From assembly GCA_019459525.1 (NCBI GenBank), contig JAIBEY010000017.1, positions 1 through 64,000 on the forward strand: DNA of 64,000 bases, in the 5' to 3' direction. Shown in pieces: positions 1 through 8,875 of this stretch (positions are counted from its first letter, which is position 1; each line of letters starts with the position of its first letter). The notes beneath the pieces are model-generated. The model had not been told where the DNA came from and made no database searches. It worked only from the letters and a program-made list of their open reading frames with translations. Origin of the DNA: Prolixibacteraceae bacterium (GTDB lineage: Bacteria > Bacteroidota > Bacteroidia > Bacteroidales > Prolixibacteraceae). Both the position numbers and the translations under genes were made by a program.

Positions 1-121
1 CGCTGGAATAGGGTTTCCGGTACAATGGAAATGCCGGTCAGTTTTCCGAATCGAAAATCAGATTTGCATTGATTCTGAACAACTTTTTCCTCACCTTTGC
101 TGACCGTTTAAAAGATAAGCT
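1..121. other. Left edge, no assignable gene
   Basis: No gene can be assigned here. One forward frame is open from the edge to a TGA at about 70-72 and another to about 110. Either could be the 3' tail of a gene that starts outside the window, but the peptides are too short to identify. Confidence 0.3.
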
Positions 122-430
122 ATGTTTCAGGTTATTTGGGAATTGAAAGTAAAATTTAAGGAACGCGAAAAATTCGAACAGTTCTATGATGCAAAAGGCG
201 ATTGGGTAAAGTTCTTCAGCAAATCGGCTGACTATTTGGGAACTGATGTTCTCGAAAGCGGCGAAGGCGATGGCATTTTTCTGGTTATTGACGAATGGCA
301 ATCGGAAGAAACATTTAACGAATTCGTAAAAAGCCGGAAAGCCGACTACGATCTGCTCGAAGAGAAAGCCAAAACAGCTAGCCGTACCAAAAAGCGGATT
401 TGGATCAACCTGAACGCGGAGGAAGAATAA
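122..430 (+). CDS. Antibiotic biosynthesis monooxygenase (ABM)-like small protein
   Basis: This 102-residue soluble protein has no signal peptide or membrane segment. Its beta-alpha-beta pattern (an N-terminal strand of the type VIWELKVK, a helix rich in phenylalanine and acidic residues, then the strand GIFLVIDEWQS and a helix) matches the ferredoxin-like ABM/dimeric alpha-beta-barrel fold. Members of that fold act as small monooxygenases, haem-degrading enzymes or proteins of unknown role, and no catalytic residue visible here decides between them. It stands alone, upstream of a HAD phosphatase and separated from it by a palindromic repeat. The fold assignment is fairly safe; the activity is unknown. 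Confidence 0.65.
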   Translation: MFQVIWELKVKFKEREKFEQFYDAKGDWVKFFSKSADYLGTDVLESGEGDGIFLVIDEWQSEETFNEFVKSRKADYDLLEEKAKTASRTKKRIWINLNAEEE

Positions 431-443
431 TTAATAATACAAG

Positions 444-489
444 GTAGAGACACGATTAACCGCGTCTCTACACACAATCGCGTTTCTAC
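444..489. repeat. Palindromic repeat made of 7-nt blocks, copy A
   Basis: Positions 444-471 form a 28-nt near-perfect palindrome of four 7-nt blocks (GTAGAGA, CACGATT, AACCGCG, TCTCTAC). After four bases come two more blocks, AATCGCG and TTTCTAC (476-489). The same family occurs as a perfect palindrome at 19035-19062. It lies in the gap between two + strand genes and has no T-tract, so it does not look like an ordinary terminator. Confidence 0.85.
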
Positions 490-504
490 CCATAACTATA
501 TTCT

Positions 505-1158
505 ATGCCCCATTTTACTCATATCCTTTTCGACCTCGACGGAACATTAACCAACCCCCGGTTGGGAATCGGCAATTCATTGAAATATGCCCTTCGCCAG
601 ATGCACATTGACGGTTACAGCGACGAACTACTCGAACGCTTCGTTGGCCCTCCGCTTCAGGACGGGTTTAAAAACCTGTTTGGGCTGAACGAACGAAATA
701 CCAACCTGGCCGTGGAGCATTTCCGGACTTATTTTGGCGAGAAAGGATTGTACGAAAACATTCCCTATTCGGGGATACAGGAACTTCTCGAAGCATTGCA
801 CCACTCCGGCAAGCGGGTTTACGTGGTTACCTCGAAACTCGAAAAATACGCTCAAATGATTATCCGTCATTTTGAATTTGACCGCTATATTGATGATTTA
901 CAGGGAGCTGAGGCAACAGGGAAACACTCCGGAAAAGGTCAGTTAATTGCACAACTGATGGAGCGGAACCGTATTTTGCCATCAACCTCTGTAGCGATGA
1001 TAGGCGATACCCATTACGACATGATTGGTGCCAGGGAGAACGACATTCAGGGCATTGCGGTTGGCTACGGATTTGGAACTCCCGAAACACTCCTTGCCTG
1101 CGAGCCCGATTACCTGGTAGAATCGGTTGACGACCTGGCCGAATTGCTGCTGGGTTAA
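505..1158 (+). CDS. HAD-superfamily phosphatase, phosphoglycolate phosphatase-like
   Basis: A 217-residue haloacid-dehalogenase-fold hydrolase. Motif I is FDLDGTL (nucleophile Asp10, general acid/base Asp12), followed by an alpha-helical cap (about 15-85). Motif II is the Thr of VVTSK, and motif IV is GDTHYDMIGA, which supplies the Mg2+-binding aspartates. Length and cap type fit the Gph/PpaX group, which dephosphorylates phosphoglycolate, pyrophosphate or other small phosphoesters; the substrate cannot be read from sequence. It is cytoplasmic. The next gene, a lipid kinase on the same strand, starts about 50 bp downstream, so the two may be co-transcribed. Confidence 0.85.
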   Translation: MPHFTHILFDLDGTLTNPRLGIGNSLKYALRQMHIDGYSDELLERFVGPPLQDGFKNLFGLNERNTNLAVEHFRTYFGEKGLYENIPYSGIQELLEALHHSGKRVYVVTSKLEKYAQMIIRHFEFDRYIDDLQGAEATGKHSGKGQLIAQLMERNRILPSTSVAMIGDTHYDMIGARENDIQGIAVGYGFGTPETLLACEPDYLVESVDDLAELLLG

Positions 1159-1210
1159 AAGCGAAACACTTTTTTGCTTATCTTGATAGCTTGATTTTTC
1201 ATCCACCGCT

Positions 1211-2170
1211 ATGGGAAATTTCCAAAAAAGAAATTGGCTTGTAATTCTGAATCCACATGCCGGATCGGGTCGTGGGAAAAAGGATCAGTCGGTCATCCTG
1301 AAGATGCTCAACAAATCAGATTTCAAATACGAACTGGCTATTTCCGAATTTCCGAAACACACCATTTCAATTACCATTCAGGCTATTGAAAAGGGGTATC
1401 GCAACCTTATCGTTGCCGGAGGCGACGGTACCTTAAACGAAACCGTAAATGGCATCTTTTTGCAATCGGTTTGCCTTCCCGAAGAAATTACGGTTGGGAT
1501 GATCCCTGTTGGAACTGGTAACGACTGGATAAAAACCTTTGGTATTCCAATCGATTACCAGGAAGCCATAAGAATAATCAGGAAAGGAAATACCATGCGG
1601 CAGGATGTGGGCCGGATTACATTCGCAGAAAATGAATCAACAAAGACCTGCTATTTTGCCAACATGGCTGGTTTTGGATTCGATGCCATGGTAGCAAAAA
1701 AAACAAATCAGCTAAAAGACAAAGGACGGAATGGTATTTCGCTGTATTTGCAGGCTCTTGGCTCAAGTTTCTGGAATTACCGAACAACCAGAACCCGCAT
1801 GGTTATTGACGGAAAAGAGATAAATGAATTGTTTTTTTCGGCCAGTATCGGAATCGGTAAATACAATGGCGGAGGAATGATGCAGGCTCCGGGAGCTATT
1901 CCTGATAATGGATTTTTCCAGGTTACCATCATACGCCAAATCGGGATATTTGGCATTTTACGAAATCTGGCAGGACTTTATTCAGGCGAGTTTGTGAAAG
2001 ATCCCCGCGTAACCACACACTTAGCCGGTAGTATCTCTATCAGTTCCGAAAAAAATATTGCCGGCGAGGCCGATGGTGAAATTTTAGGCGATAATAAGTT
2101 CGAAATCGACTTGTTTTCTCAGAAATTATCAGTAATTTATAATCCTGAAAAGTATCTAAAGTTTACCTGA
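1211..2170 (+). CDS. Diacylglycerol kinase family lipid kinase (YegS/DgkB-like)
   Basis: A 319-residue protein of the DAGK catalytic family (PF00781), which phosphorylates diacylglycerol, sphingoid bases or similar lipids with ATP at the inner membrane face. Visible motifs are the N-terminal NPHAGSG (14-20), the nucleotide-binding GGDGT (70-74) with the following LNE, and GTGND (101-105). The C-terminal half has the beta-sandwich pattern with the metal-site-like GEADGE segment near residue 280. There are no membrane spans, as expected for YegS/DgkB-type soluble kinases. Lipid specificity is unknown. Confidence 0.88.
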   Translation: MGNFQKRNWLVILNPHAGSGRGKKDQSVILKMLNKSDFKYELAISEFPKHTISITIQAIEKGYRNLIVAGGDGTLNETVNGIFLQSVCLPEEITVGMIPVGTGNDWIKTFGIPIDYQEAIRIIRKGNTMRQDVGRITFAENESTKTCYFANMAGFGFDAMVAKKTNQLKDKGRNGISLYLQALGSSFWNYRTTRTRMVIDGKEINELFFSASIGIGKYNGGGMMQAPGAIPDNGFFQVTIIRQIGIFGILRNLAGLYSGEFVKDPRVTTHLAGSISISSEKNIAGEADGEILGDNKFEIDLFSQKLSVIYNPEKYLKFT

Positions 2171-2234
2171 TTCGTAAATCACACAAAACCTTGCACATGC
2201 TAAATTCCAATAATAACATTTTAAAACTTAACGT

Positions 2235-2660
2235 ATGAAATTAGTAAACGAGTTTAAAGCTTTTGCCATGCGCGGTAACGTGGTTGACATGGCGGTGGGT
2301 ATCATTATTGGCGGTGCTTTTGGGAAAATCGTCAGTTCGGTTGTTGCCGATGTAATTATGCCACCAATCGGGCTTTTGCTCGGTGGTGTTAAATTCACCG
2401 ACCTGAAGATTGTACTTAAAGATGCGATCCTTGACCCAACCGGTGCTGTTACAACCCAGGCGGTTTCTATCAATTACGGAAATTTCATCCAAACAACGGT
2501 CGATTTTCTGATCATTGCCTTTGCCATTTTTATGATGATTAAAGCCATGAATAGTTTAAAGAAGAAAGAAGAAGCTCCGGCAGAAGCCCCCGCTCCTCCT
2601 CCACCAACCAAAGAAGAAATTTTGCTGACTGAAATCAGGGACTTACTTAAGCAGAAGTAA
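2235..2660 (+). CDS. mscL: Large-conductance mechanosensitive channel MscL
   Basis: A 141-residue MscL homologue, the pentameric channel that opens under membrane tension to release solutes after osmotic downshock. The N-terminal amphipathic helix and first transmembrane helix (about 15-45, with the [18 protein letters not shown] signature) are clear. A periplasmic loop follows, then the second membrane helix (about 84-106) and the cytoplasmic helix ending in [11 protein letters not shown]. An alanine/proline-rich linker sits before that helix. Single gene, followed by a terminator-like hairpin. Confidence 0.97.
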   Translation: MKLVNEFKAFAMRGNVVDMAVGIIIGGAFGKIVSSVVADVIMPPIGLLLGGVKFTDLKIVLKDAILDPTGAVTTQAVSINYGNFIQTTVDFLIIAFAIFMMIKAMNSLKKKEEAPAEAPAPPPPTKEEILLTEIRDLLKQK

Positions 2661-2720
2661 CTGAACAACTCATAAAAGTATCCGGAATTGAAACACCGGC
2701 TATTTGACACAATTTTTCAG

Positions 2721-2751
2721 GAAAGACGATTCGTGCTTCGGATCGTCTTTC
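2721..2751 (+). terminator. Terminator-like hairpin after mscL
   Basis: A 10-bp perfect stem (2721-2730 with 2742-2751, arm GAAAGACGAT) has an 11-nt loop and is followed by a T-rich stretch. It lies about 60 bp after the mscL stop. Confidence 0.55.
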
Positions 2752-2847
2752 TTCGTTTCTGTCCGGTGTAAAAAACAATCCGGCTAATTTTGATCCTCAA
2801 CACTTTTTTACGACTTTTGGTAATCCTCAACTTTTTAAAGTCAACCC

Positions 2848-3753
2848 ATGATAATTCCTCCATATTTACAGCCCGGCGACCGCATCCGGATAGTATCGCC
2901 AGCCGGAAAGGTGCAAAAAGACAAAGTACTCCCCGGAATTAAGTTGCTGCAAGACGAAGGTTATGACGTGGTGGTGGGGAAGCACGTTTTCGATAAACAT
3001 TTTCAATATGCCGGAACAGATTTGCAACGTGCCGCCGACTTTCAGGAAGCCATTAACGACCCCGATGCCAAAGCGATTATTTGTGCCCGGGGCGGTTACG
3101 GAACGGTTCGGATTATTGAGAAAATTGATTTTTCGCCTCTCCTGAAAAACAACAAGTGGATCATTGGATTCAGTGATATAACCATACTTCATACCGTACT
3201 CAACAAACTGGGTTTGGCCAGCATCCACGGCGCCATGCCCGGATTTTTCGTGGAGAACAAAAAGATGACCCGCAGTTTTTTGAGCCTCATGGAATTGATT
3301 TCTACAGGAAAATCGCAGTTCGACATAAAAGCCCATGAGTTAAACCGCAACGGAAGTTGCACCGGCGAACTAGTTGGCGGAAACCTATCGCTTATTTACA
3401 GCCTTCAGGGAACACCCTGGCAGCTCGAACCCAGGGGAAAAATTTTGATCATCGAAGATTTGACCGAATACTTTTACCACCTCGACCGCATGATGCAAAA
3501 CCTCCGTTTGGCTGGACAACTAAAAGATTTGGCAGGATTAATTGTTGGTGGGTTTACCGAAATGAAAGATAACGACAGCCCTTTTGGCAAGTCGGCTTAT
3601 GAAATTATTATGGATGCCGTTCAGGATTACCATTTCCCCGTTTGTTTCGATTTTCCGGCTGGGCATATTCCAAAGAATCTGGCCTTGATGTTGGGCAGCA
3701 ACTACCACCTCGACGTTGCCGGAAGCTGCAAATTAACACGACAAATGCCATGA
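2848..3753 (+). CDS. LD-carboxypeptidase (peptidase family S66)
   Basis: A 301-residue serine carboxypeptidase of the S66 family (LdcA/MccF). LdcA trims the terminal D-Ala from murein tetrapeptides in cytoplasmic cell-wall recycling, whereas MccF homologues cleave microcin-type toxins. The N-terminal half has the nucleophile motif GFSD with Ser109. Glu203 (in IIEDLTE) and His273 (in AGHIPKN) complete a triad with the family's usual spacing. No signal peptide is visible, which favours the recycling role. The stop codon overlaps the start of the yraN gene, showing translational coupling. Confidence 0.9.
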   Translation: MIIPPYLQPGDRIRIVSPAGKVQKDKVLPGIKLLQDEGYDVVVGKHVFDKHFQYAGTDLQRAADFQEAINDPDAKAIICARGGYGTVRIIEKIDFSPLLKNNKWIIGFSDITILHTVLNKLGLASIHGAMPGFFVENKKMTRSFLSLMELISTGKSQFDIKAHELNRNGSCTGELVGGNLSLIYSLQGTPWQLEPRGKILIIEDLTEYFYHLDRMMQNLRLAGQLKDLAGLIVGGFTEMKDNDSPFGKSAYEIIMDAVQDYHFPVCFDFPAGHIPKNLALMLGSNYHLDVAGSCKLTRQMP

Positions 3754-4115
3754 GCAAAGCACACGAGCTGGGGCGTAAAGGAGAAGAACTGGCTGTTGCC
3801 CATCTCCGGTCGATTGGTTATAAGATACTGGCGATAAACTGGTTTTCAAATCACCTCGAACTGGATATTGTTGCAAAAGATGGGGATGAGCTCGTAATTG
3901 TTGAAGTAAAAGCCCGCGGAACCGACTCGTATGAACACCCTTCGGAAGCCGTATCAAACAAAAAAATCAGGTTTTTAGTAAATGCGGCCGAAGCGTTTAT
4001 TTTCGAAAACGATATCAACTGCGATACCCGGTTTGATGTGATTTCGATTATTTTCTTCGGGAGAGATTTTGAGCTGGAACACTTCAAAAATGCATTCTAC
4101 CCACCGGTTGGATAA
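3750..4115 (+). CDS. YraN family (UPF0102) nuclease-fold protein
   Basis: 121 residues from the ATG at 3750, which overlaps the TGA of the LD-carboxypeptidase gene in an ATGA arrangement. A longer reading frame from 3642 lies inside that gene and is not the start. The protein begins HELGRKGEELAVAHL and has the restriction-endonuclease-like core of UPF0102, with Asp in LELDIV and the ExK of VIVEVKAR. The family has a Holliday-junction-resolvase-like fold and a poorly established function. Coupling to a murein-recycling gene is not obviously functional. Confidence 0.9.
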   Translation: MSKAHELGRKGEELAVAHLRSIGYKILAINWFSNHLELDIVAKDGDELVIVEVKARGTDSYEHPSEAVSNKKIRFLVNAAEAFIFENDINCDTRFDVISIIFFGRDFELEHFKNAFYPPVG

Positions 4116-4169
4116 AAAGTTGGATTATAATCCTTCCTGATCTGGTTAATCGTAACCTATTACTTCGCC

Positions 4170-4550
4170 TTAATAAATCAGGTATTTATTAAGAATGCTT
4201 AATAAAGTCTCAATTTTAATTGGCTTGGTAATAAATTCGTTACACCCGCTTTCCACGGCACTGTCGTGAATCGTTGGCAGCGCATTTGCTGTTTGAATAA
4301 TAACCGGCATTTCAGGATTAATCTCCTTTATTCGGGCAGTTGCATCAATCCCATTCATTCTCGGAAGCCGAACATCCATTAAAACCAGATCAATCTCACT
4401 GTTTTCCTGAATCATTTCAATAGCTTCCACTCCATCTTTTACAAAAAACAGATTGGCACGCGTTTTCTTTAAGGCTTTTTCGAAGAAGAATTGATTAATA
4501 CCCTCATCCTCAACAACAAGTATTGTCTTCCCGACAAAATTATACTCCAT
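4170..4550 (-). CDS. Stand-alone response regulator receiver domain protein
   Basis: A 126-residue CheY-like receiver with no output domain. The acidic pair is Glu14-Asp15, the phospho-acceptor is Asp59 (LVLMD), and the switch residues are Thr87 and Lys109 (TKP). The sequence resembles the receiver domains fused to hybrid histidine kinases in Bacteroidota. No kinase gene is adjacent, so its partner is unknown. It could act as a phosphorelay intermediate or by protein-protein contact. Confidence 0.9.
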   Translation of the reverse strand: MEYNFVGKTILVVEDEGINQFFFEKALKKTRANLFFVKDGVEAIEMIQENSEIDLVLMDVRLPRMNGIDATARIKEINPEMPVIIQTANALPTIHDSAVESGCNEFITKPIKIETLLSILNKYLIY

Positions 4551-4673
4551 AATGTGCTGAACTTAGGTGGAATTTGAAGTGTTACAAAGTTATTAAAAAA
4601 CCAATACGGGCAACATCTGACATCAAGATAGTTGCATACGGCAATAAAATTCCTGTTGAATTTTACCAGTTAA

Positions 4674-4713
4674 AATCCGGCAACGAGAAAGCTTATTTCT
4701 GTGTTGCCGGATT
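4674..4713 (-). terminator. Hairpin terminator after the beta-mannosidase gene
   Basis: An 11-bp perfect stem (4674-4684 with 4703-4713, arm AATCCGGCAAC) has an inner 5-bp extension (AGAAA/TTTCT). It is followed on the minus strand by a short T-run. It lies about 35 bp past the stop of the minus-strand gene. Confidence 0.6.
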
Positions 4714-4746
4714 CTAAAATATAAAAACGAATCGATAGGATCAAAA

Positions 4747-7326
4747 TCAGAAAGTGCCGTCAAGCGTCTGGATTTCAAGCACACCCATGAGTTTATCCCT
4801 GGCAATTGTGGTTTCCAGCCCGATCTTAACGGGTTGTCCCGGAATTAAATCGAAATAATTATCACTAAAGAAACCTTCCTGGTCGCCAAGCGACAGGTAT
4901 AAATTCTTGGCCAGTTTATCAGTGGTCAGTGTAATTTCGAAACCGCCATCAACATCAAGCAACTCATATTTTACTTCAGGCTTCGGAAGTAAAAGGGTCT
5001 TGATTGGTCTAAAATACATCGTGTTTTGCGACAGAATTGTATTGTTTTCAACCAGCTCTACTACGAGAAATTGCTTTAAGGCCTGCACCGTTCGCATAAA
5101 CTCAACGGTTTTAGCCGCAAAAAAAGTATTGCTCGAATTGGCTGGAACCGTAACATCTCTCGTATCTTTCCAGACCTCGTTACCATCAAAATCGAGCACT
5201 TTTACAACCAACTGTGCCCTGATTTCGGTCAGTTTATCGTTTATCACGTCAACTTTCAGCGAATCTTTGTCGGTATAAGGCGACACTAAAACGGGCTCAA
5301 AGCCTTTTTTTGCAAAATACTGCAAAGCCTTCCAGCGCTGATAATAGTCGGTCGAACTCCACGAAGCCACCGGCCAGCAATCGTTAATCTGCCAGAACAA
5401 ACTTCCCATACAATACGGTGCCGCACGGCGGTGACCTTCGAGTGCAAATTTTATTCCTTCGGCCTGGAGCACCTGGTTTACATACAAAAACGATTCAAAA
5501 TCCTTTGGCTTTTTGTAATCCTGAAGCATGTAGTATTCAATGGTCCCATTTCCGATAGACGAACGCTGGTGCGATTTCATAACCTCCGAAAAAATGTCAT
5601 AATCGGTAGGAGTAGCATATTGTTTCACCGTTTTTAGTTCTGGAAACGATTGAAACCCATATTCGCTCATAAACCGGGCAAGGTGAGTGGCATAATTTTT
5701 AAACGGTTCTTTTCCCCACCAAACGCCCCAATAGTGTTCGTCGCCATTGACCAAATCGGCTGGAACTCCCATTCCTGAAGAAGGAGATGAATCCCAGTAA
5801 CTTCGCGACGGATCGTTTGCGGCAACGGCATCGGGCAGGATATGGTGAAAAATATCGGTGTACGATTTCCAGATTTTGTCAGCATTTTCCTGACTTTTTG
5901 CCTCTTCCTTTTGTTTCCATCCCCAGCCAAACCACGCTGCTAAAATCTCGTTGTTTCCGCACCACAGTGCAATACTTGGGTGGTTTCGTAATCGCTTGAT
6001 GTTGTCGGTTGCTTCCTGTTTTACGTTATTCAGGAAAGCTTCGTCGCCGGGAAACATGGCACAGGCAAACATAAAATCCTGCCAAACCAGAATCCCGTTT
6101 TCGTCGCACAGGTCGTAAAAACGATCGTATTCGTAAATTCCACCACCCCAAACGCGTAGCATATTAAAATTCGAAGTTTTAGCAGTCTGTATCACGTTCT
6201 GATACATTTTATCGGTTACACGAGCCGGGAAAACATCGTTGGGAATATAGTTGGCCCCTTTCATAAATACCGGAACGCCATTCAGTTTAAAATAAAACGA
6301 AGTACCTGTTGAATCCTGGTCACGAACCAACTCCAGAGTACGGATACCCATTCGTTCAGTCTTCTGGGTTACCTGTTTACCAATGGCTAGTTTACCTGTA
6401 ATAATGTATAAATTAGGCTCGCCCAAACCGTTCGTCCACCAAAGTTTCGGACGGACTATCTTAAAATCGACCGAATAAGTTGAGATTCCTTCTGTTAATT
6501 TGACATTCACCTTCGCCAGTTCAACGCCACTCTCTTCAATGCTTAAAACTGCTTCGTTTGCAGCACTGGCATCAATTTCGAATACCGCAGTCATTGCTGC
6601 CTCTTGCTCCGAAACCTGGTTTTGTTTTAGCTGAAGGTTCTCGATGCGTGCTTCGTCCCAAACGGTAAGGTAAACCGGACGCCACAATCCGCTTGAAACT
6701 AACCGTGGCCCCCAGTCCCAGCCAAAATGATACCCGGCTTTACGGGTATAAACCGACACCAATTTACCTTCAGGCACTTCGCCGTTTACGGCCTGATCGT
6801 TATCCGAAACCGGAATAACGTACCCATTAGCATCATATTTTTTAATCCCTTCAGTAATTGGCGATCGAAATAAAATGAGCAGTTCGTTAGAGCCAACTTT
6901 AACGTGAGGTTTTACATCAACCAACCATTCGCGAAACATATTATCGGCAGAAAGCACCTGATTTCCATTCACAAACACATCGGCATAAGTATCCAGCCCT
7001 TTAAAGTCAAGCGCAATTCGGTCGCGCGCTGCTGTGGTCTCGTCGATCGTAAAAAAGGTTTTATATTCCCAGTTTACCTTGTCAATCCATTGAAGGTTGT
7101 GCTCGTTTAGCCTGTAAAAAGGATCTTCTATTTTACCATTATTCAGTAAATCGGTATGAACGCATCCCGGAACCGTTGCGGGCAACCACTCCTGTGTATC
7201 AGCCTGCCGGAATGTCCAGCCACCTGAAATTTCGGTTGTTACCATTAAATGTGGGTTCTTCTTCTGGCAGCCAATCAATGAAAATACGGAGAGGCTTGCC
7301 AGCACCAGAATTTGAATTCTACTCAT
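4747..7326 (-). CDS. Exported beta-mannosidase-like glycoside hydrolase, family GH2
   Basis: 859 residues with a lipoprotein signal (hydrophobic stretch ending in the lipobox LIGC at about residue 20), so it is probably anchored in the periplasm or outer membrane. The order of parts is a GH2 sugar-binding jelly roll (about 30-200), an immunoglobulin-like domain, and a TIM barrel with the acid/base Glu460 in WCGNNE and the nucleophile Glu555 in SEYGFQS. A C-terminal beta domain follows. The CGNNE and SEYGFQS forms and the tryptophan-rich active-site loops are typical of GH2 beta-mannosidases, which remove terminal beta-mannose from manno-oligosaccharides or N-glycan cores. It is monocistronic and not beside a SusCD pair. 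Confidence 0.88.
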   Translation of the reverse strand: MSRIQILVLASLSVFSLIGCQKKNPHLMVTTEISGGWTFRQADTQEWLPATVPGCVHTDLLNNGKIEDPFYRLNEHNLQWIDKVNWEYKTFFTIDETTAARDRIALDFKGLDTYADVFVNGNQVLSADNMFREWLVDVKPHVKVGSNELLILFRSPITEGIKKYDANGYVIPVSDNDQAVNGEVPEGKLVSVYTRKAGYHFGWDWGPRLVSSGLWRPVYLTVWDEARIENLQLKQNQVSEQEAAMTAVFEIDASAANEAVLSIEESGVELAKVNVKLTEGISTYSVDFKIVRPKLWWTNGLGEPNLYIITGKLAIGKQVTQKTERMGIRTLELVRDQDSTGTSFYFKLNGVPVFMKGANYIPNDVFPARVTDKMYQNVIQTAKTSNFNMLRVWGGGIYEYDRFYDLCDENGILVWQDFMFACAMFPGDEAFLNNVKQEATDNIKRLRNHPSIALWCGNNEILAAWFGWGWKQKEEAKSQENADKIWKSYTDIFHHILPDAVAANDPSRSYWDSSPSSGMGVPADLVNGDEHYWGVWWGKEPFKNYATHLARFMSEYGFQSFPELKTVKQYATPTDYDIFSEVMKSHQRSSIGNGTIEYYMLQDYKKPKDFESFLYVNQVLQAEGIKFALEGHRRAAPYCMGSLFWQINDCWPVASWSSTDYYQRWKALQYFAKKGFEPVLVSPYTDKDSLKVDVINDKLTEIRAQLVVKVLDFDGNEVWKDTRDVTVPANSSNTFFAAKTVEFMRTVQALKQFLVVELVENNTILSQNTMYFRPIKTLLLPKPEVKYELLDVDGGFEITLTTDKLAKNLYLSLGDQEGFFSDNYFDLIPGQPVKIGLETTIARDKLMGVLEIQTLDGTF

Positions 7327-7480
7327 GTTTTGTTTGTTAGTAAATTTAGAAACCCAAATCTCGGGAAAATTACTGAACCCCGAAATAGGGGAAAACCGGC
7401 AGAAGAAAGCTTTTTTAATGATTCAGCCTGATCAATTTAGCGATTCATTTATCGAAATGAAACATTCCTTTTAATTACTG

Positions 7481-7488
7481 TACCTTTG
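7481..7488 (+). promoter_or_regulatory. Candidate Bacteroidota -7 element for the helicase gene
   Basis: TACCTTTG matches the Bacteroidota -7 consensus TAnnTTTG and ends 5 bp before the ATG at 7493. If it is active, the transcript would start at or next to the ATG and be nearly leaderless. No clear -33 TTG box is seen at the usual spacing. Confidence 0.35.
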
Positions 7489-7492
7489 CCAA

Positions 7493-8806
7493 ATGACAAA
7501 TCCGATTAAAAATCAAACGAATATTCTGGAAAAGCTGAACATCGAAAAACTTAATGCGATGCAGGAAGAGGCTCAAAACACCATTCTTTCCAGTCCTGAA
7601 ATGGTATTGCTCTCTCCCACCGGAACTGGTAAAACGCTGGCATTCCTGTTGCCAATCCTGGCTGAACTAACTATTGATTGCGATGAAGTTCAGGCATTAA
7701 TTGTTGTTCCTTCACGCGAGTTGGCCATTCAGATAGAACAGGTTATCCGGGAAATGGGTACCGGATACAAAGCCAATGCCGTATATGGCGGCCGGGCTGG
7801 CTCGAAAGACAAATCAGAAATCAAACACCGGCCAGCTATTTTGATTGGTACACCCGGAAGAATTGCTGATCATTTGCGAAGGGAAAATTTCTCTGCCGAA
7901 TTTATCACCACACTTGTACTCGACGAATTCGACAAATCGCTTGAAATCGGATTTGAAACAGAAATGAAGGAAATACTGGCACTGTTGCCTAAAGTTCAGA
8001 AAAAGATACTGACTTCGGCTACCCAGGAAGCCAAAATTCCCGGTTTTGTGGGACTAAAAAATCCAATTATCCTCAACTTTTTGGACCAAAAGACATCACA
8101 ACTTACCCTTAAAACAATAGCTGCAACTTCGCAGGATAAACTCGAAACCCTGGTTGACCTGCTTTGTCATTTGGGGAACCAGCCCGGAATTGTTTTTTGC
8201 AATTTTAAAGATACCATTCAGGAAGTGAGCGATTTTTTGACTAAAAACAACATTGATCACGGTTGTTTTCATGGTGGAATGGAGCAAAAAGACCGCGAAC
8301 GGGCACTCATCAAATTTCGAAACGGAACCCACCGCCTGATTGTTGCAACCGACCTCGCAGCCAGAGGAATCGACGTTCCGGAGATTAAATTCATTATTCA
8401 CTTCCAACTTCCGCTAAAAGAACATGAATTTACCCACCGAAACGGACGCACAGCCCGAATGTTTAGCGACGGAACGGCCTTTATTCTGAAGGGAAAGAAT
8501 GAAATTTTGCCTGATTTTACTGAAAATGCCGCAATGGAAGTACTGAGCGAATCGCCCAAACCTTCGGCCTCACCCTGGAAAACCCTGTTTGTTTCTGGAG
8601 GCAGAAAAGATAAAATTTCGAAAGGAGATATTGCCGGATTGTTTATGAAACAGGGCAAACTCGGCAACCATCAGATTGGAACCATCGAAATAAAGACTGA
8701 TTGTACCTTTGTTGCTGTTCATGCTTCTGAAGTGAATCGGCTGATTTCGTTGGTGGACAACAGCAGGTTGAAAAGTAAAAAAGTTAGGGTAACTGTAGTC
8801 GAATAG
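7493..8806 (+). CDS. DEAD-box RNA helicase with DbpA-type RNA-binding domain
   Basis: A 437-residue ATP-dependent RNA helicase. It has Walker A SPTGTGKT (41-48), motif Ia VVPSREL, motif II written DEFD (144-147) instead of DEAD, motif III SAT (175-177), and motif VI HRNGRTAR in the second RecA domain. The C-terminal segment (about 362-437) looks like the DbpA RNA-recognition domain, which in DbpA directs the enzyme to 23S rRNA during large-subunit assembly. Function by homology is ribosome biogenesis or RNA remodelling. The N-terminus lacks a long Q-motif extension. Confidence 0.9.
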   Translation: MTNPIKNQTNILEKLNIEKLNAMQEEAQNTILSSPEMVLLSPTGTGKTLAFLLPILAELTIDCDEVQALIVVPSRELAIQIEQVIREMGTGYKANAVYGGRAGSKDKSEIKHRPAILIGTPGRIADHLRRENFSAEFITTLVLDEFDKSLEIGFETEMKEILALLPKVQKKILTSATQEAKIPGFVGLKNPIILNFLDQKTSQLTLKTIAATSQDKLETLVDLLCHLGNQPGIVFCNFKDTIQEVSDFLTKNNIDHGCFHGGMEQKDRERALIKFRNGTHRLIVATDLAARGIDVPEIKFIIHFQLPLKEHEFTHRNGRTARMFSDGTAFILKGKNEILPDFTENAAMEVLSESPKPSASPWKTLFVSGGRKDKISKGDIAGLFMKQGKLGNHQIGTIEIKTDCTFVAVHASEVNRLISLVDNSRLKSKKVRVTVVE

Positions 8807-8815
8807 CACAATAAA

Positions 8816-8846
8816 AAACCCGATACCAAAATCTGGCACCGGGTTT
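8816..8846 (-). terminator. Hairpin terminator for the minus-strand Gfo/Idh gene
   Basis: A 12-bp stem (8816-8827 with 8835-8846) pairs fully only on the minus-strand transcript, where two G-U pairs replace what would be A/C mismatches on the plus strand. It is followed by a minus-strand T-tract. It sits between two convergent genes and so mainly serves the 8876-10192 gene. Confidence 0.7.
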
Positions 8847-8875
8847 CATATTTCAAGGTTATATCCTGATCCTTT

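Noticed and set aside
3642-3749. N-terminal extension of the YraN protein
   Set aside because: It lies within the LD-carboxypeptidase gene in another frame. The ATG at 3750, overlapping that stop codon, gives the normal YraN length.
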